Source: Epiperipatus broadwayi
Lineage: Eukaryota > Onychophora > Udeonychophora > Euonychophora > Peripatidae
Length of the DNA: 64,000 nucleotides
NCBI GenBank assembly: GCA_028023455.1
Contig: JAQFVV010000023.1
Coordinates: 248,001-312,000, forward strand
Reading direction: 5' to 3'
The position numbers and the translations under genes are program-made. Below, one piece after another: positions 34,495-46,689 of this stretch (position 1 is the stretch's first letter; the number at the start of each line of letters is the position of its first letter). The notes under the pieces are model-generated. The model searched no databases and had not been told where the DNA came from. It saw only the letters and a program-made list of their open reading frames with translations.

Positions 34495-36549
34495 CACTAT
34501 TAGACAAACTTAGACAGATTGTGTTGTATGTTTTAAACCAAATAATAATACGTAGAAAAATAAACTAAGTAAACTTGGAAATGACCTTGATGTCAAGTTT
34601 AGTCGCTAGGTAACTGAGTATGAAAACAAAATCGTAATTCTATTATTATTATTTATGAATTGTTTTATTGATAGTATAAATACAACAATGAGCAGCTACA
34701 TTAAAAGGAAATGAGGATTTTAGAGTAATGCATAATGGAAATCAAAAGCAATATAAAAACCAAATCTTTTTTAAAATCACTTCTCGAAAATAATGCTTGT
34801 GCTACAAAAAGCTAATATCAACTGAACACAAATTTTTTATTGATCAAATACAGTAATATAAAACCACATCAAATTGAACAGCAATAGTTTATTAAATGAA
34901 GTTAAACAAATTCGTATAAATTTGCATAATAACAAAATTATTTTCGAATTGTGAGTGAAGGAACTTTGATATTTTCGAAGGTCAATAGAAGAAGAGAACA
35001 CAAATATTTCTAATAATTAAAAGAAATTATGGAGTAGTTTATCTAACATTGAAAAAAAACTATTCAATATTAGGTCATAGTTTATGAACTCAAACAATTT
35101 TATAAGATACTGTAAAATGCGTATGAGGTAAAACAGTTGTGCTGTAGTGTTTGATTGCTTTCTTCCCTGACATGACTGTGTGAAACTTTCATTGACTACT
35201 TTGATATTATATCCAAGAAGATGCCTATTGCCCAACCCTCAGGAGAATCAAAGAATAAGCCAGCTCAGGATCAATGTGCATGTGACCTAAACAATGCAAG
35301 GAGTCATAATGTGAGCAATCCTTCACCAGAGAAAGATGATATGGAGAATTGAACTGTGTTATCAAAGACTTTCATGCCAAAATTCATGAACTATTATCAG
35401 GATGATTTGATGAACTTGGATTCAACCATTATTTTGTTTTCATACTCAAGGGCATGAACTTCACAGTTTGTGTCTTGGGAGATTCCATCATTAATGTTGA
35501 TAGAAAAGAGAAGGAGATGGTTAAGTTTAGTTATAATTTTTATTATTTTTGCAAATAAAGTTTAGACCTACCTTTCCCTTATAGCGACTTCACATCTGAT
35601 CATCCATATAAATAGCAGTAAGATCATTTATTATCTGAAATTAAATACAGACACTCTATACGGGACAGAGTTCAAATTATTTTTTTTTTGTTGATTAACA
35701 ATCGTCATACGTTATTTTTCATATGTTCTTACCTATGACAATAGTGATTTATACCTTAGTTGGGGGGGGGGGGGATCAAGTGATATTTCTTCAACCAAGG
35801 ATAAACAATGATGCTACTGTAAATATACAAAATGGATATTTAATTTAGATAGTCAGTATCATGGTTATTTTGGAGTATTAATATATATATTTTATCATTG
35901 TTCTTTTCAGTAATCTTGTGAATGGCTAGTGTCATAATGGATTTCTGCCACTGGGTAAAGGGGTTGGAACTATAAGATTACTTAATTGATGATGTGGTAG
36001 ATGTACACAGTTGACACATATAATTTTTTTGTTGTTGCTGTCGTTAAAATATTTTATTTTTAATTCATTCTGTTATAATCAATAAATTTTAAACAATTTG
36101 TTTGCATTATTCTGGTCTCCGATTTATTGATTCAATTTTGCATTCAACAGCCAATTATAAGCCTTAATATACACACATACAAATTACACTCTCATATAAT
36201 AGTTCTACAATAAATTGAATACGAATGATGCTAGTTGTAACCTATATAAAGGTGCATAAGTTACTACATGTATATGTTCATCCCTGTTAAGAAAGTCAAA
36301 GGCAAATTCTCCCTGGGTACATAATGGAGCCAAAGAAAGAGGTGTGAGATGGGTGAACTAACCTAAATTGTATCTAGATTTAATAAGCAGGTTTAGAGCT
36401 AATCAATTAAGAATGGGTGTAATAATTGGTTTATGTCCTTCATTGCATCATCTCCAGCATCCTACCCGAAGACCTTGGGTCCGACTGTAGGCGGATGAGG
36501 ATCCTAATAGTGCACGAACCATTACAATATATATCAGAGATACTTTAAA
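34495..36549. other. Mostly AT-rich non-coding sequence
   Basis: A G13 run lies at 35762-35774. A 43-codon ATG-initiated frame at 35221-35352 (begins MPIAQPSGESKNK) has balanced composition but no recognised similarity. A somewhat GC-richer patch at 36430-36520 precedes the Penelope-like remnant and may be its upstream part. No other feature is recognised. Confidence 0.45.
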
Positions 36550-37070
36550 ATCTCCATATAACCTCAACTATTTGATACAAGATTTTATAACAAAATGAAG
36601 AACCCTCAACCACCACAACAAATGGATGCCAAGAAATGGATCAGTCTCCCATATGATCTAGAATATCACAAAAATTCAAAAAAAATATGTATATGTACAG
36701 ATACCTAACATGTGAATTTCAAAACTCTCCCCTCACTAAATATATTATTAAATAACTCTAAGGATAAATTGTCTTCAGAGCTAGCACATCAAATCATTTA
36801 TAAAATTCCATACAGCGACCCCATGTGCAAGGCTTCATACTATAGAAGTTATGTGTGAACTTATCTAACAGAGTTGCCCAGCATAGATATTTATATAATT
36901 GGGCACAAAGAATGAGAAATATACATTAATATGTTTGAATCATGGAAATAAATTTGATCACAAATTCGACTTAACAATTAAAATAGTCTGTACAGAAAGA
37001 ATAATCGATAGTGCAACTTTAAATTCCAGATCAGATGTAGGCTGTCTGCAGCGCCTTATGATTTTCAGTA
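36550..37070 (+). pseudogene. Penelope-like element GIY-YIG endonuclease remnant
   Basis: One frame from 36631 reads KKWISLPYD, then after a stop HVNFKTLPSLNILLNNSKDK, then ELAHQIIYKIPYSDPMCKASYYR. WISLPY and the F-T-PSLN-LL-N-KDKL block resemble the RT-to-endonuclease linker of Penelope-like elements. YKIP...CKASYY corresponds to the GIY-YIG core. A second frame gives NRVAQHRYL, where the conserved Arg region is expected, and a third (36899-37117) gives HKFDLTIKIVCTERIID. At least two frameshifts and two stops make it non-functional. No RT domain is visible upstream. Confidence 0.65.
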
Positions 37071-37117
37071 AAATATGTTCAATTTATGATTATACAAGTA
37101 TGATAACTTTATGCTAA

Positions 37118-39044
37118 AATTTTGCATGTTTCTTTTTCATTGAAGCACTAAGCTTTCACTAAAACTCATATGCAATTTACTTATATTTTTTATTATATAA
37201 AACCAAATTTTCTTTAAATATAATTTTATTTTGACAATTTAAATTAAATGATCATGATGGTTTCTTTCAATAATATAGCATGATTTAATGATGAGCAATA
37301 TGAAAACAAATTGTTCATGGCTATTAAAAACCAAATAATAAAATTGTATTCCTGAACATATATGAGAGGACAGGATCAAAAAATATTTATTTCATCACTA
37401 GGACAAAAAAAGGCTTAATAACATTTTTGTATAAGAATATAAGAGGAATCTTGTTCTGAAATAAACAAAGATGCTTAACAAATATGAATTTGAATTATTC
37501 TTATTACTTTATTGAGAACTCTTATGTCAGAGTTCACACATATTGATAAGTCCTATGAAAGGTAAAATTTATCATATCAGTAGCTGAAAACACTTTCTGA
37601 GGAAAAAATACAGGCAATCATCAATCTCAATTATTTATTTCTTGTTTCTTTATTGTTTCTCTATGCAAAATTATAGGAGAAATCTTCATTCTGAAATCAG
37701 TTAATGAAAGACTTATCTTTTTGCCATCCATAATTATTTAGCTTTAAAATTATTTACTGCTATTATATTGGAAATAATTATATATATGTATATGTAGGGT
37801 GGTGTAGTACATTGACTTGCCATGCCTGTGAACTAAGTTTGAACTTTGGTCAGATAAAACTTCAATTTTTATTTTCCAGATTTCATTAAGGATTAGACTG
37901 TTTCTTTCAGAACCAGTCCGCAGTCATCCGCTAAACATCAAATATTACTTGGTAAATAGATATTTAGCGATTCTTAGATAGAAAGTAAAATAAGAATGGA
38001 AAACCACTCAAACCATCACCATCTGGTAATTGTTAAGTTTGAGAAGTAATGCTTTCTCTTTCACTGCACCTTTATAGGGGAGTTATTGCAAAAGCCTTTT
38101 CAGAAGTCAGCTATTTAAAGGCTACATATCTTTCATTTTATATATTTATTAAGATTTAAACACATTACTGTTTTCGACTATTCAATTTAATACTATAATT
38201 AAAGATTGCAATTAAAGATAGATATCACACACACTCGAATTTGTTAGAATACATAGACATCTTTGTTTTCAAATTCATACATTCATCTATCTATATATCT
38301 ATACTATGGGCTGAAATGTCTGTTCATTTAACTATCTGTACAGAATGAAAAAATGGATGAAATGGTGTGATGTGACTACTCTCTGGACCTGTCCAAGGGA
38401 CAGAATACTATTGATGGTGACTGCAATTTAGTATAGTCATGATATAGTAAACTTGATTTCCTTGAGTGATTCTCAAAGAGTAAGAAACAAATCTCAATTT
38501 AATTAACTGAATGAAAGCTTTTTGCCCAATTTGACAATTGGGTTACTGAATCTCATGAACTCTATTAAGCAAATAGGTTTTTTTATTATTATTTCGTTCT
38601 CTTAGTATTTAGTGTGTGTGTGTGTGTTTGGATTCCCTTTTATTCTTCCTCTATTAGAGACTATCCACTTACTGTAAGCTATTTAACGACTGTATTTATT
38701 AGCGAATTACAAGCATTACATATTTGATAAGCCATGGTTTATTTACAGAATTATTAAAATATAGATTTAAATGTAAAAATTGATAATTGAAAAAAGAAAA
38801 TACATTTTTAAAGATAAATTTCAGCTAAAAATGTGACCAGGAAAGCGATCAATTAAACATTGGCTTGTGCAAAATGAAATCATATCCATCTTAAAATCAA
38901 AAATGGAATTGCTTCAATACTTTTAGTTTATAAGGATTGCAGATCAAACATTAATACTTTACATGTTGGAAATAGAAAATATCAACAACTTTATGAATGT
39001 TCTCACAAGTAAAAAAGTCTCTCCCATAAAGAGATATAAATAAT
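37118..39044. other. AT-rich non-coding sequence
   Basis: At 37798-37860, GTGTAGTACATTGACTTGCC and GTTTGAACTTTGG faintly recall polymerase III boxes. No other feature is recognised. Confidence 0.5.
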
Positions 39045-39090
39045 TACCAATATATGTATTTCATGCTAAACCAGCAATCATCAAGCCTGT
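39045..39090 (-). ncRNA. Hammerhead relic, family C
   Basis: On the minus strand TTGATGA (39084-39078) stands for CTGATGA, followed by stem II TTGCT/AGCAT with loop GGTTT, GAAA (39062-39059), and TACATATATTGG. The C3-to-U change and the lost first stem II pair imply inactivity. Confidence 0.5.
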
Positions 39091-39399
39091 ATTTCAGTTG
39101 TTAATGCATTAAGAAAAGAGTCAGGTGGCCATTGTTTTACCAAATATAAAAATGCACTAATGTATTTTGGCCATTCTGCTTTGTACTCTTATTTTTACAA
39201 ACAAAAGAGTTCTAGGAATTTGGATGCCAAGGTAGAGATAGAAAAATCTTGTTTATTTGTTCTATAGTTATGTTTAATTTTAATCCATAGCAAAATAATT
39301 TTTCTTTGTATTTAAATTTGAAACTGAGTTGCCCAGATAAATTAAATTAAAAGTAATATATAAAATCAATTAAAGATAACATTCTTTAAAAGAAAACTA

Positions 39400-40230
39400 T
39401 GTGAATTTTTTGGGATCAATTAGTCACCAAGATAAAAAAGCTGGGGCAATAATTCGAAGGGAGGTAACCAAATTGACTTTATAATGGAGGTGCTATATAT
39501 AATGTTCACCAGGTGCAGGATAATAGTGATAGTTATATTAAGAGTTCTTGCAGTCATATTATTCCAAGTTTTCTCAGATGTGTTCCGAGGTATAGCCAGA
39601 GAGATTCTCAGAGCGATCTAAGCTCTTTAGTATATATTGCGTGATCGTTGCAGGCTGTCTAGCCTTATATTTTAGTCACTGAAAATATTTTTATGACTCC
39701 AGATTAATGCAGAGGTTACTTAGGCAGAATACCACTGCATGGAGTACTGACCTAATAACTGAATGGTGATAGCTACAGTCAGTACGGAGGAGATTGGGAT
39801 TGCCGAAATCTTGTGGTGCTAAAGAGCTCCTGTCGCTTCCAGTTATATGCTGCACTCGCCTCATATCCAGGCCACAATTTAGAAGAAGACATGAACTGTT
39901 AAGAAAGAGCATAGAGCAGAGTCTCTACTTAATTCATTTCTAATAAAATAAATAGCAGTGTTCATCTGCTTGCCACAGCATTAACAAACAAGATGAAGAT
40001 CATTTCTACATCAACCAGCGATATAATTATGGGGAAGAAGCCTGCTTCAGTGCACCCATCCAGCTCCATCCAAGCTGTTGAAATGTATCAAACCAGGTCC
40101 AGCAGATATCGATGATGATTGCCCAACCAACAGACTAAAAGAAAGATGTCCTTACCACCCTAGTAAACAGATGTATATAGCATGTTCAGAGATCCCAACT
40201 CCGGATGAAGTCTCAAGACACCGGAGGGTT
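39400..40230. other. Less AT-biased segment, unassigned
   Basis: This stretch stands out for its more even base composition. It contains a TATA-like string (CTATATATAATG at about 39492) and an ATG-initiated 40-codon frame at 39993-40115 (begins MKIISTSTSDIIMGKK). A 73-codon minus-strand frame (39691-39912) overlaps. None is recognised. It could be an exon-bearing or LTR-like region, but I cannot support either. It ends with CACCGGAGGGTTAA, whose reverse complement TTAACCCTCCGGTG resembles a piggyBac-type end; no partner end was found. Confidence 0.3.
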
Positions 40231-40589
40231 AAATTTGTTTTAATCTCTTGATGTTATTTTCTTAAATCCTATTTATATGTTTGTTATATATCCATAACAT
40301 GAGTAAAATATAATTATGCCAGAGACCTAATTTATATTTCGATAATGCATGTATGTTAAGTCATTTATCCACTAAGTGCAGGATTCTTTAAGTTAGTCAT
40401 TCTCCCACAGTTATTTTAAATATACATAAACTATAAGACGAATATGTGTGTCTTACATTGTATCATATTTATGTTCAAACCAGTCAAAGGCTTAACCTTT
40501 TTGACCTCCGTTGGCATAGTAATGAAATAATCAATATTTATAAATTGACTTATAGAATTCATATTTCTATTAAAATTATTATTGAGATA

Positions 40590-40835
40590 TCACCCTGAGG
40601 TGGTACAATCACTTCATGCTTGATACGTACACCTAAAAGTTAGAACAGGGTTGAGTTTGCCCAGTACAGTATAAATAGCTGAAATTTTGGCTATTAAGGT
40701 TGGTTTTGTTTAAATTTTCTGTTAGAGTGCTAAGATAATCCACGCTAATTTAATTTGTAAAATAAATTATACTGGGGTAAAGAAAATGACCCATGCCTCT
40801 GGGACTCTTGTCTTCCCGCTTATGGTGCCGAAGCC
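40590..40835 (+). mobile_element. Possible LTR 3' half with PBS-like site
   Basis: TATAAATAG (about 40671), an AATAAA signal (about 40762) and TGGTGCCGAAGCC (about 40821) come in the order expected for a retroelement LTR followed by a primer-binding site. No termini, gag or pol are visible. Speculative. Confidence 0.2.
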
Positions 40836-43800
40836 TGAAACAACTGGGCCCAAATTAAGTTAACTGTTTGGAGAGAATGCGTACCTGAATGTGAACTTTA
40901 ATTATCAACTGATGTCTGTTTCCAGCAAAATCAGTATATGATAATAATCCACTGACCACCTGCTTTGTGTCAACAAGTTGGCCAAGGTAAATGTCTGCAC
41001 TGCCGTCAACTAGTGAACTCTTTATTAACTTAGTATTTTATTTTAAAACTATCTTTGTAAGCTTTCTGTTATTTATTTCTTCAAAGCTATTCTGTAAAAT
41101 GTTAAAGAATGTCTACCCAATTTAATTTAAAGCTGTATTAATTTTGTGTTAAATTTGGTGCTGCAATCTAGATTGAAATTTCTCTTTAGTTGTTATTTTG
41201 ATCTATTCTTAATATGCCAAGTTGGTATCCAACCCAGTGAGTAAGTTTAAATTCTACTGCTTGTGGTTTTCTCCTATTGAATTGTTGGAGACATAAATGT
41301 TGCCTGAAAGTTAATTTTCCTAAAACTCGCTTGGTTTGATATCAATTATTTCATATAATACTGTTTACTATTTAAATGACAGGTGAAGCTTTAATGCCTA
41401 TACTCAGCTACCTTATGAACTATAATTTAAATTCTTATACAATCATTGAAATATGTTTTGCCAATTTATGTAAGTAAAATCTACCAGAAATGAGTTTAAT
41501 ATTCAAATTATTATCAGCATGTGTGTGATCTGTAATTTTATTTTATATAATTAATATGTCAAATTGCATATGTATGATCATTATTGAAATGTAGGAAGAT
41601 ATTTTAGAAGTATGGGAAAAAGCCATCTATTCCCCATTAGTTTTTAGATTATGACCCATTTTATATTTTGTTAGTCATTGGTTAAATGTCCATGGATGGT
41701 TTGCGTTCCATTGCGATGGATAGCATACTATATTAAACAGGTATTAATTAGTTTATTGTAGTCATTAGTGACACAAATTATTCATACATTGGCATTATGA
41801 AGGTATTGTTACAATCATTTAATTCATTGATTTCTTGCTTTGCCATGATCTTAGGAATGCATTGACCCATTCCTCATTATCCCTCACAAGGTAGATGTTA
41901 ACCTACTAGGGATCTATTTCAGGAATGTTTAATAAATGCCATCCCAACATGCTAGCTTGTGCCACTACTTTCAGAGATGTGTTCTTGACTGTCATGCAGG
42001 CATATTCTTACTCTTGTGAAAATCTGACAAAGCCACCTAGTGTCTTAAGCAATGTTATTTATGTAGGCAATTGTAAATTATAACACAATACCACCTTGAT
42101 TAGTATTTATTTATTTATTATTTTATTGATAAACCTGCAATTCTATCTGTAAGACGTAATTGTATGCCTTTTGCCAACCATTCTATTTAAGTATTTAGGT
42201 CCGATTATGTAATTGCAGTTTTGTTTTGGCGGAACCATCTTGCTCCAGCCCATTTGAGGTGATCTCCCAAATTTAGTAGAAATGTGATCACATATGCTTC
42301 CAAAATCACCCATCATTAACTATTACATATATGTATAAGGTAGTAATAAAATCTGTTATATGTAAATTCATTTTTTGATGAGGGTTAAGCTATAATTTAT
42401 TGTTGCTTATCTGATTCATTTATTCCATAACCTTCGCGTATTAACCGCACCAACCAAATTTCATGTACTAACCATGAAATTATGTATTAAACCCAATATT
42501 TATATTCATTTATGTAACTTCCAAATGATCTATTAAAGTAATCTGTAGAGTCACATACTTGCAGATTAAACCATAAGCAGACTTGTAGTAATAATTGTAC
42601 AGACACCCCCCCCTCGCATATATATATTTTTTTATTTATAATGATCAAACTATCATATTTAATTGTTTAATAAATTTGTTATATCATTTATCAGTGATAG
42701 TATTTTGTCATTCCTCGCCCGAATCTCTAGCATTAATTATTTGATTTAATTAAAAATACCTCCCCCAATTAATGAAATATTATTAATTATTATCCGTTAG
42801 ATTCCTGTTTGTTTCACATTGTCTTGAATATTGTTATTGCTGTGATTATTAATTAACATTAGGCAATAATCTGTACCGTTTTTTAATTTGTTCATAAGTT
42901 AGGAATTACTTCTTCTTATTATTAAGCGAATGGTGAAGAATTTATTAATTAATCATTATCCAAATAGTGCTCAATAATTCATTCTCATTTGTAATAACCA
43001 AACCGTAGTCAAAGTCGGAGCATTCTGTAATTGTTATATTTCTTAGCAATTATTAGTCAATCACCTTAGTATCATTAATTTTAAGTCTCTTTACTCTTCC
43101 TGATCTCATTGCAGGGACTGGAGTAATGGAAAGCTTGTTAGTATCCTCAAAAGCGTCACTCATATAGTCATAGATCTTGGAACACAGGTAAATAGGTTAG
43201 CATTTAGTATTGTTCCAGACCTGTGTATTTCGCATATGCTAGACTGCTGTACTTTTGCTTGGATTCTAGATTTTGTTGAATGAACACGCAGTATTGACTG
43301 GTACAGTATTTATCTGATCTAAATATAAATGAATACACACACACACAAGATTATCCATCCTATTCTAATTAATATAATCTAAAAATATCAATAATGCGTA
43401 GCAACTTTGAAGGTAATGCCTTTGGTATATGCATCTTAATAATGTAAAATAACATTTATGATATAGCTCTAAAATTGAAATGCTAAAATAAATTATGTTA
43501 AGAAGATGGTAACCCAACCCTAATTAAATACTATTGGATCCACTGCCTAAAATAAAAGTGATATGACAGAGTTTTAATTACTATCTAGTAACAAAAATGA
43601 TAGCTATAAGCCAAAGGATGGTTGCAATAGTAAGATTAATGACAGGCCATTTAAACGGTTTGAAAAATGGGTTGTCAGTTTGATTTCTGAAATTTGAAAT
43701 GTAAAAATTAAGCAGTTAAGTTTCTTTTATACAACATAAAGATACCAGCATTCTTTATGAATATTTACCCATAAAAAGGTATTTGCTGCAAATGAGTAAA

Positions 43801-44734
43801 GAAAGCTGTGTAGTACAGCACAGTAGTAAAGTGATAGACTTTAGAACTGAAAATTCCAGGATAGAAGCACAATCTATCACTTCTAGTTCCTGAGTGTCTC
43901 ATGGCTTCACATGCGATTAATCTTTAATACTATATGAAACAAAGACAATTATAAAAATTCAACAAAAGAAAATAATATATTGATCTGTCTATTATGGAAC
44001 TTTCTATCCTGAGCTAGTCAATCATTGGATGTCCTAAAAGCTTTATCATTTCCATTCCTTATTTTAAACTCTAGCTAAGAATATCTAGATATCAATTTAT
44101 TAACCAATAATTGTATGGTTATTTGGGCAAACTATGATCTTGCTATCCAAAATAAAATCCCATGATTTCTTGGAAATCTTTAACTATGTAAAAAAAAGTT
44201 CTAAATTCTACCCAGATTTGAGATAGTCGTGAACTAACAATTATATCACTTCATAATATCTTTTCATTTCTTTTCCATTAGATAGAAATTCTTTCTACAT
44301 GTTAATGTATTTAACTTTCTTATTTATATATATTTATCTCTGTGTATATGTGCATTGTTTTTAGTTTAATACTACAAGACCTTTTCCCCTTCATTGAGCA
44401 AATATTCAGTGAAAGGTTTACTTCTTAGAAATTGTACTATTGCAGTTTCTCTTTTTGGCATCCAACTGTAACAGAGTATTAGAAATAATCTGTCTGAGGA
44501 CATTCGATGTAGATAATTAATTCAATTTCATTCACTCACATCCAGTAGTTCATTGTCAGTGACCATTTTATCCAGTTTAGTAGGTGATGTATTTCTGAGA
44601 TCTGCCCTCCATTCAAAAGACATTACTTGTGCTACATTATGACCAGTATATGAAAATCTAGCTATGATAATAGCAAAATTCTAATTGAAATATACAAAAT
44701 GAAATTTTATCATCAATAAAATATGTAAGTTACT
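40836..44734. other. Non-coding sequence, no gene recognised
   Basis: Moderately AT-rich with a C8 run at 42605-42612. A tRNA-like patch near 43803-43860 (CTGTGTAGTACAGCAC..GTAG) parallels the one at 22500. No open frame over 60 codons, element end or RNA gene was recognised in 3.9 kb. Confidence 0.5.
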
Positions 44735-44895
44735 AAAATTACTAAATTAATACATTGTACAGGCTTACCAACTGCATTTATATATGTAATATATGCGGGA
44801 TTCAAACTCTCATTTTCACATGACCCCACAACTCTCAGTATCATCTTATATTGCTGACCCACCTGATCACACACATGTTGAAAAGCTAAATAATC

Positions 44896-44939
44896 ACCAA
44901 TATATGTATTTTGTGCTGAACCAGCATTCATCAGTTGGT
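44896..44939 (-). ncRNA. Hammerhead motif, family C (left arm)
   Basis: On the minus strand stem I ACCAA pairs with TTGGT (5 bp). Core CTGATGA (44934-44928), stem II ATGCT/AGCAC with loop GGTTC (first pair A/C). AAAA (44912-44909) stands where GAAA is needed. Stem III is TA/TA around CA, then UA; predicted cleavage falls between 44901 and 44900. G12-to-A should prevent cleavage. Confidence 0.55.
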
Positions 44940-45003
44940 CCAGATTGGCTATCTTACTATAAGTCTGAGTACTGATTGTATATATGTGTAGAGATGGTAA
45001 TCC

Positions 45004-45048
45004 GGATCAACTGATGAGTGCTGGTTTAGCACAAAATACATAAATTGG
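45004..45048 (+). ncRNA. Hammerhead motif, family C (right arm)
   Basis: CTGATGA (45011-45017), perfect stem II GTGCT/AGCAC with loop GGTTT, then AAAA (45033-45036) in place of GAAA, and TACATAAATTGG. It shares the AAAA change with the left arm, which suggests the dimer formed from one already mutated unit or its RNA. Confidence 0.55.
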
Positions 45049-45341
45049 TGATTATTTATCTTTTCAACATGTGTGTGATCAGGTGGGTCAGCAATATAAG
45101 ATGGCGCTGATAGCTGTGGGTCATGTGAAAGTCTGAGTTTGAATCCTGTAAAATTACTAAACCAAATGTTCCATCATATATTATATATATTCCACAAGCA
45201 TGTAATTAATTAATAATTATTATGACATTACAATTTAAAATTATTATGTCAGGTTTTTGATGCAGAAAATCTTTATCAAAATTAGACCTACATATATATA
45301 ATAAGCTTGTTAATAACTCTTATTAACAAGCTTTTCAGAAT

Positions 45342-45397
45342 ATCCCTGTCCTCAGACCAGTTTCTAGCTCTGGCTGTTATCAGTAAAGCACTAGGAA
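45342..45397 (-). ncRNA. Hammerhead motif, family A (minus unit)
   Basis: The core reads CTGATAA (45383-45377), so the essential G8 is lost. Stem II AGC/GCT, GAAA (45364-45361) and CTGGTC are intact, and inner stem I CTTTA/TGAGG pairs with G-U wobbles. Predicted inactive. Confidence 0.5.
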
Positions 45398-45516
45398 TTC
45401 CAGCATTAGATTTAAAATACCAGGTCAAGCCCAATACTTTATCTAATGTTTTACTATTAAGTAGAAAATCTGAAATTTTAAGACATCCATATGTATTTTA
45501 AATTTAATGCTAGAAT

Positions 45517-45572
45517 ATCCTAGCACCTCACTGATGACAGCCAGAGCTAGAAACCGGTCTGAGGGTAGGGAT
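45517..45572 (+). ncRNA. Type I hammerhead ribozyme, family A (best copy)
   Basis: Outer stem I ATCCT (45517-45521) pairs with GGGAT (45568-45572). The internal loop is 4 (AGCA) by 3 (GTA). Inner stem CCTCA (45526-45530) pairs with TGAGG (45560-45564). Core CTGATGA (45531-45537); stem II AGC/GCT with loop CAGA; GAAA (45550-45553); C-G stem III around CG; GUC. Predicted cleavage follows C45559. Only the first stem II pair (C/A) departs from the usual G-C. Confidence 0.7.
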
Positions 45573-45670
45573 ATTCTGACAAGCTTATTAAGAGTTATTG
45601 GAAAGCTTATTATATAACATTTGTAATACATGTTTATAAAATTAGGTCATATAATATATGACTTGATTTC

Positions 45671-46689
45671 CTTGTAATATAAATATATAAATGTATGTGA
45701 GCATGAACAGAGAAATGTTCAATTTCCCATAGGCATCAACTTTTATTGGACCAACCACTATGTCAGATTGTTTTAAAAATGCATAATGACAATTCACAAT
45801 TTGATTTACTTAAATTTACTGTACTCATAACTTTGTCTCCAATGACTTTAGATAAATGTTGGATTGAAGGCCTTAAATATACCTTTAAAAATGACCATTT
45901 ACAGCTGCTTCTTCAGTTTCTCATAAATAAGATTTGCTGTACATTATTTTTCATTTATTTCAATAGTAGTATCAACCATTTTCTATTGTTCAAGGAAAAT
46001 TCCCCAATGATATCTATATAGGATTTGGTCTCTTGCATGTTTCATGTATCAATTTTAGATTTATCAATCACCACCATTTTCTTTGTTCAAAGTTATATTA
46101 ATCCATTGTATTTGTTCTCTGATGCTCAAATTTAGATTTATCAATTAACCACATCCATTTCAGATTCCGATTTTTTTTTCTCTAAATTTTCACTATTTTT
46201 CAAATTTTCTATCCAATCTTTCAATATAGGCTTTTTGGTCTTCATTCTTTTTGTTTTTAATTTTAGTCTGTTAGGATGGTTTAAGAACTGATCATCATGA
46301 ATCTCTGATGTCATTGATCAGCTCTCTTCACTAATTATGATACTGCATTACATGTTTATGCAATTTAATATGAGTTTCATTTTAGGTCCAATGCTTAATC
46401 ACTATCCCCTGCCTCTGAATTTCATCATCAACTTAATTTTAGTACATCATTAGCAAGAGCTAAAAAAGTGGTGTCAACCTACCCTCATCCCTTCCTTCCT
46501 TGAGATATAGCTCACCAGCATTCTAAATAATAATATTTCAGAGGATACTCTCAATAAAACATTCAGAAGAAATGTCAATCATTTAGTAGCTGGAAGCCAA
46601 CAAACTAATAGCAACCATTATTCAATAACATTAAAAAAAAAATTATCCATTTTTTAAATTGTATCACTCACAAACCCATTTGTAAATAT
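45671..46689. other. AT-rich sequence, unassigned
   Basis: A 91-codon plus-strand frame (45746-46021) is Leu/Phe/Ile-rich with no recognised domain. The segment 46030-46500 may hold more of the LINE that follows, but I could not place RT motifs in it. Confidence 0.4.

Larger units (their letters stand above)
44735..45161. mobile_element. Palindromic family-C hammerhead element with 12-bp target-site duplication
   Basis: AAAATTACTAAA occurs exactly at 44735-44746 and 45150-45161. The 403 bp between them are an inverted dimer: arm 44795-44945 is the reverse complement of 45000-45148. They share GAGTTTGAATCC, GTGTGTGATCAGGTGGGTCA, TTTTCAACATG and the hammerhead region, around a spacer of about 50 bp. 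GAGTTTGAATCC resembles a polymerase III B box, so the unit may carry an internal promoter; this is inference. The overlapping 60-72 codon frames are not genes. Confidence 0.8.
45300..45665. mobile_element. Palindromic family-A hammerhead element
   Basis: A minus-strand unit (about 45300-45490) faces a plus-strand unit (about 45495-45665). Both carry the hammerhead, the TAAGCTTGTTAA / AAGCTTATTAAGAG tail and parts of the unit body seen at 18-19 kb. The plus unit ends with the AGGTCATATAATATATGACT tail. No flanking duplication was identified. It lies about 140 bp from the family-C element. Confidence 0.7.

Noticed and set aside
35221-35352. 43-codon ATG frame (MPIAQPSGESKNK..)
   Set aside because: Too short and unrecognised to call a gene.
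40222-40240. piggyBac-type element end (TTAACCCTCCGG reversed), also near 61180
   Set aside because: No matching partner end was found for either; the string is short.
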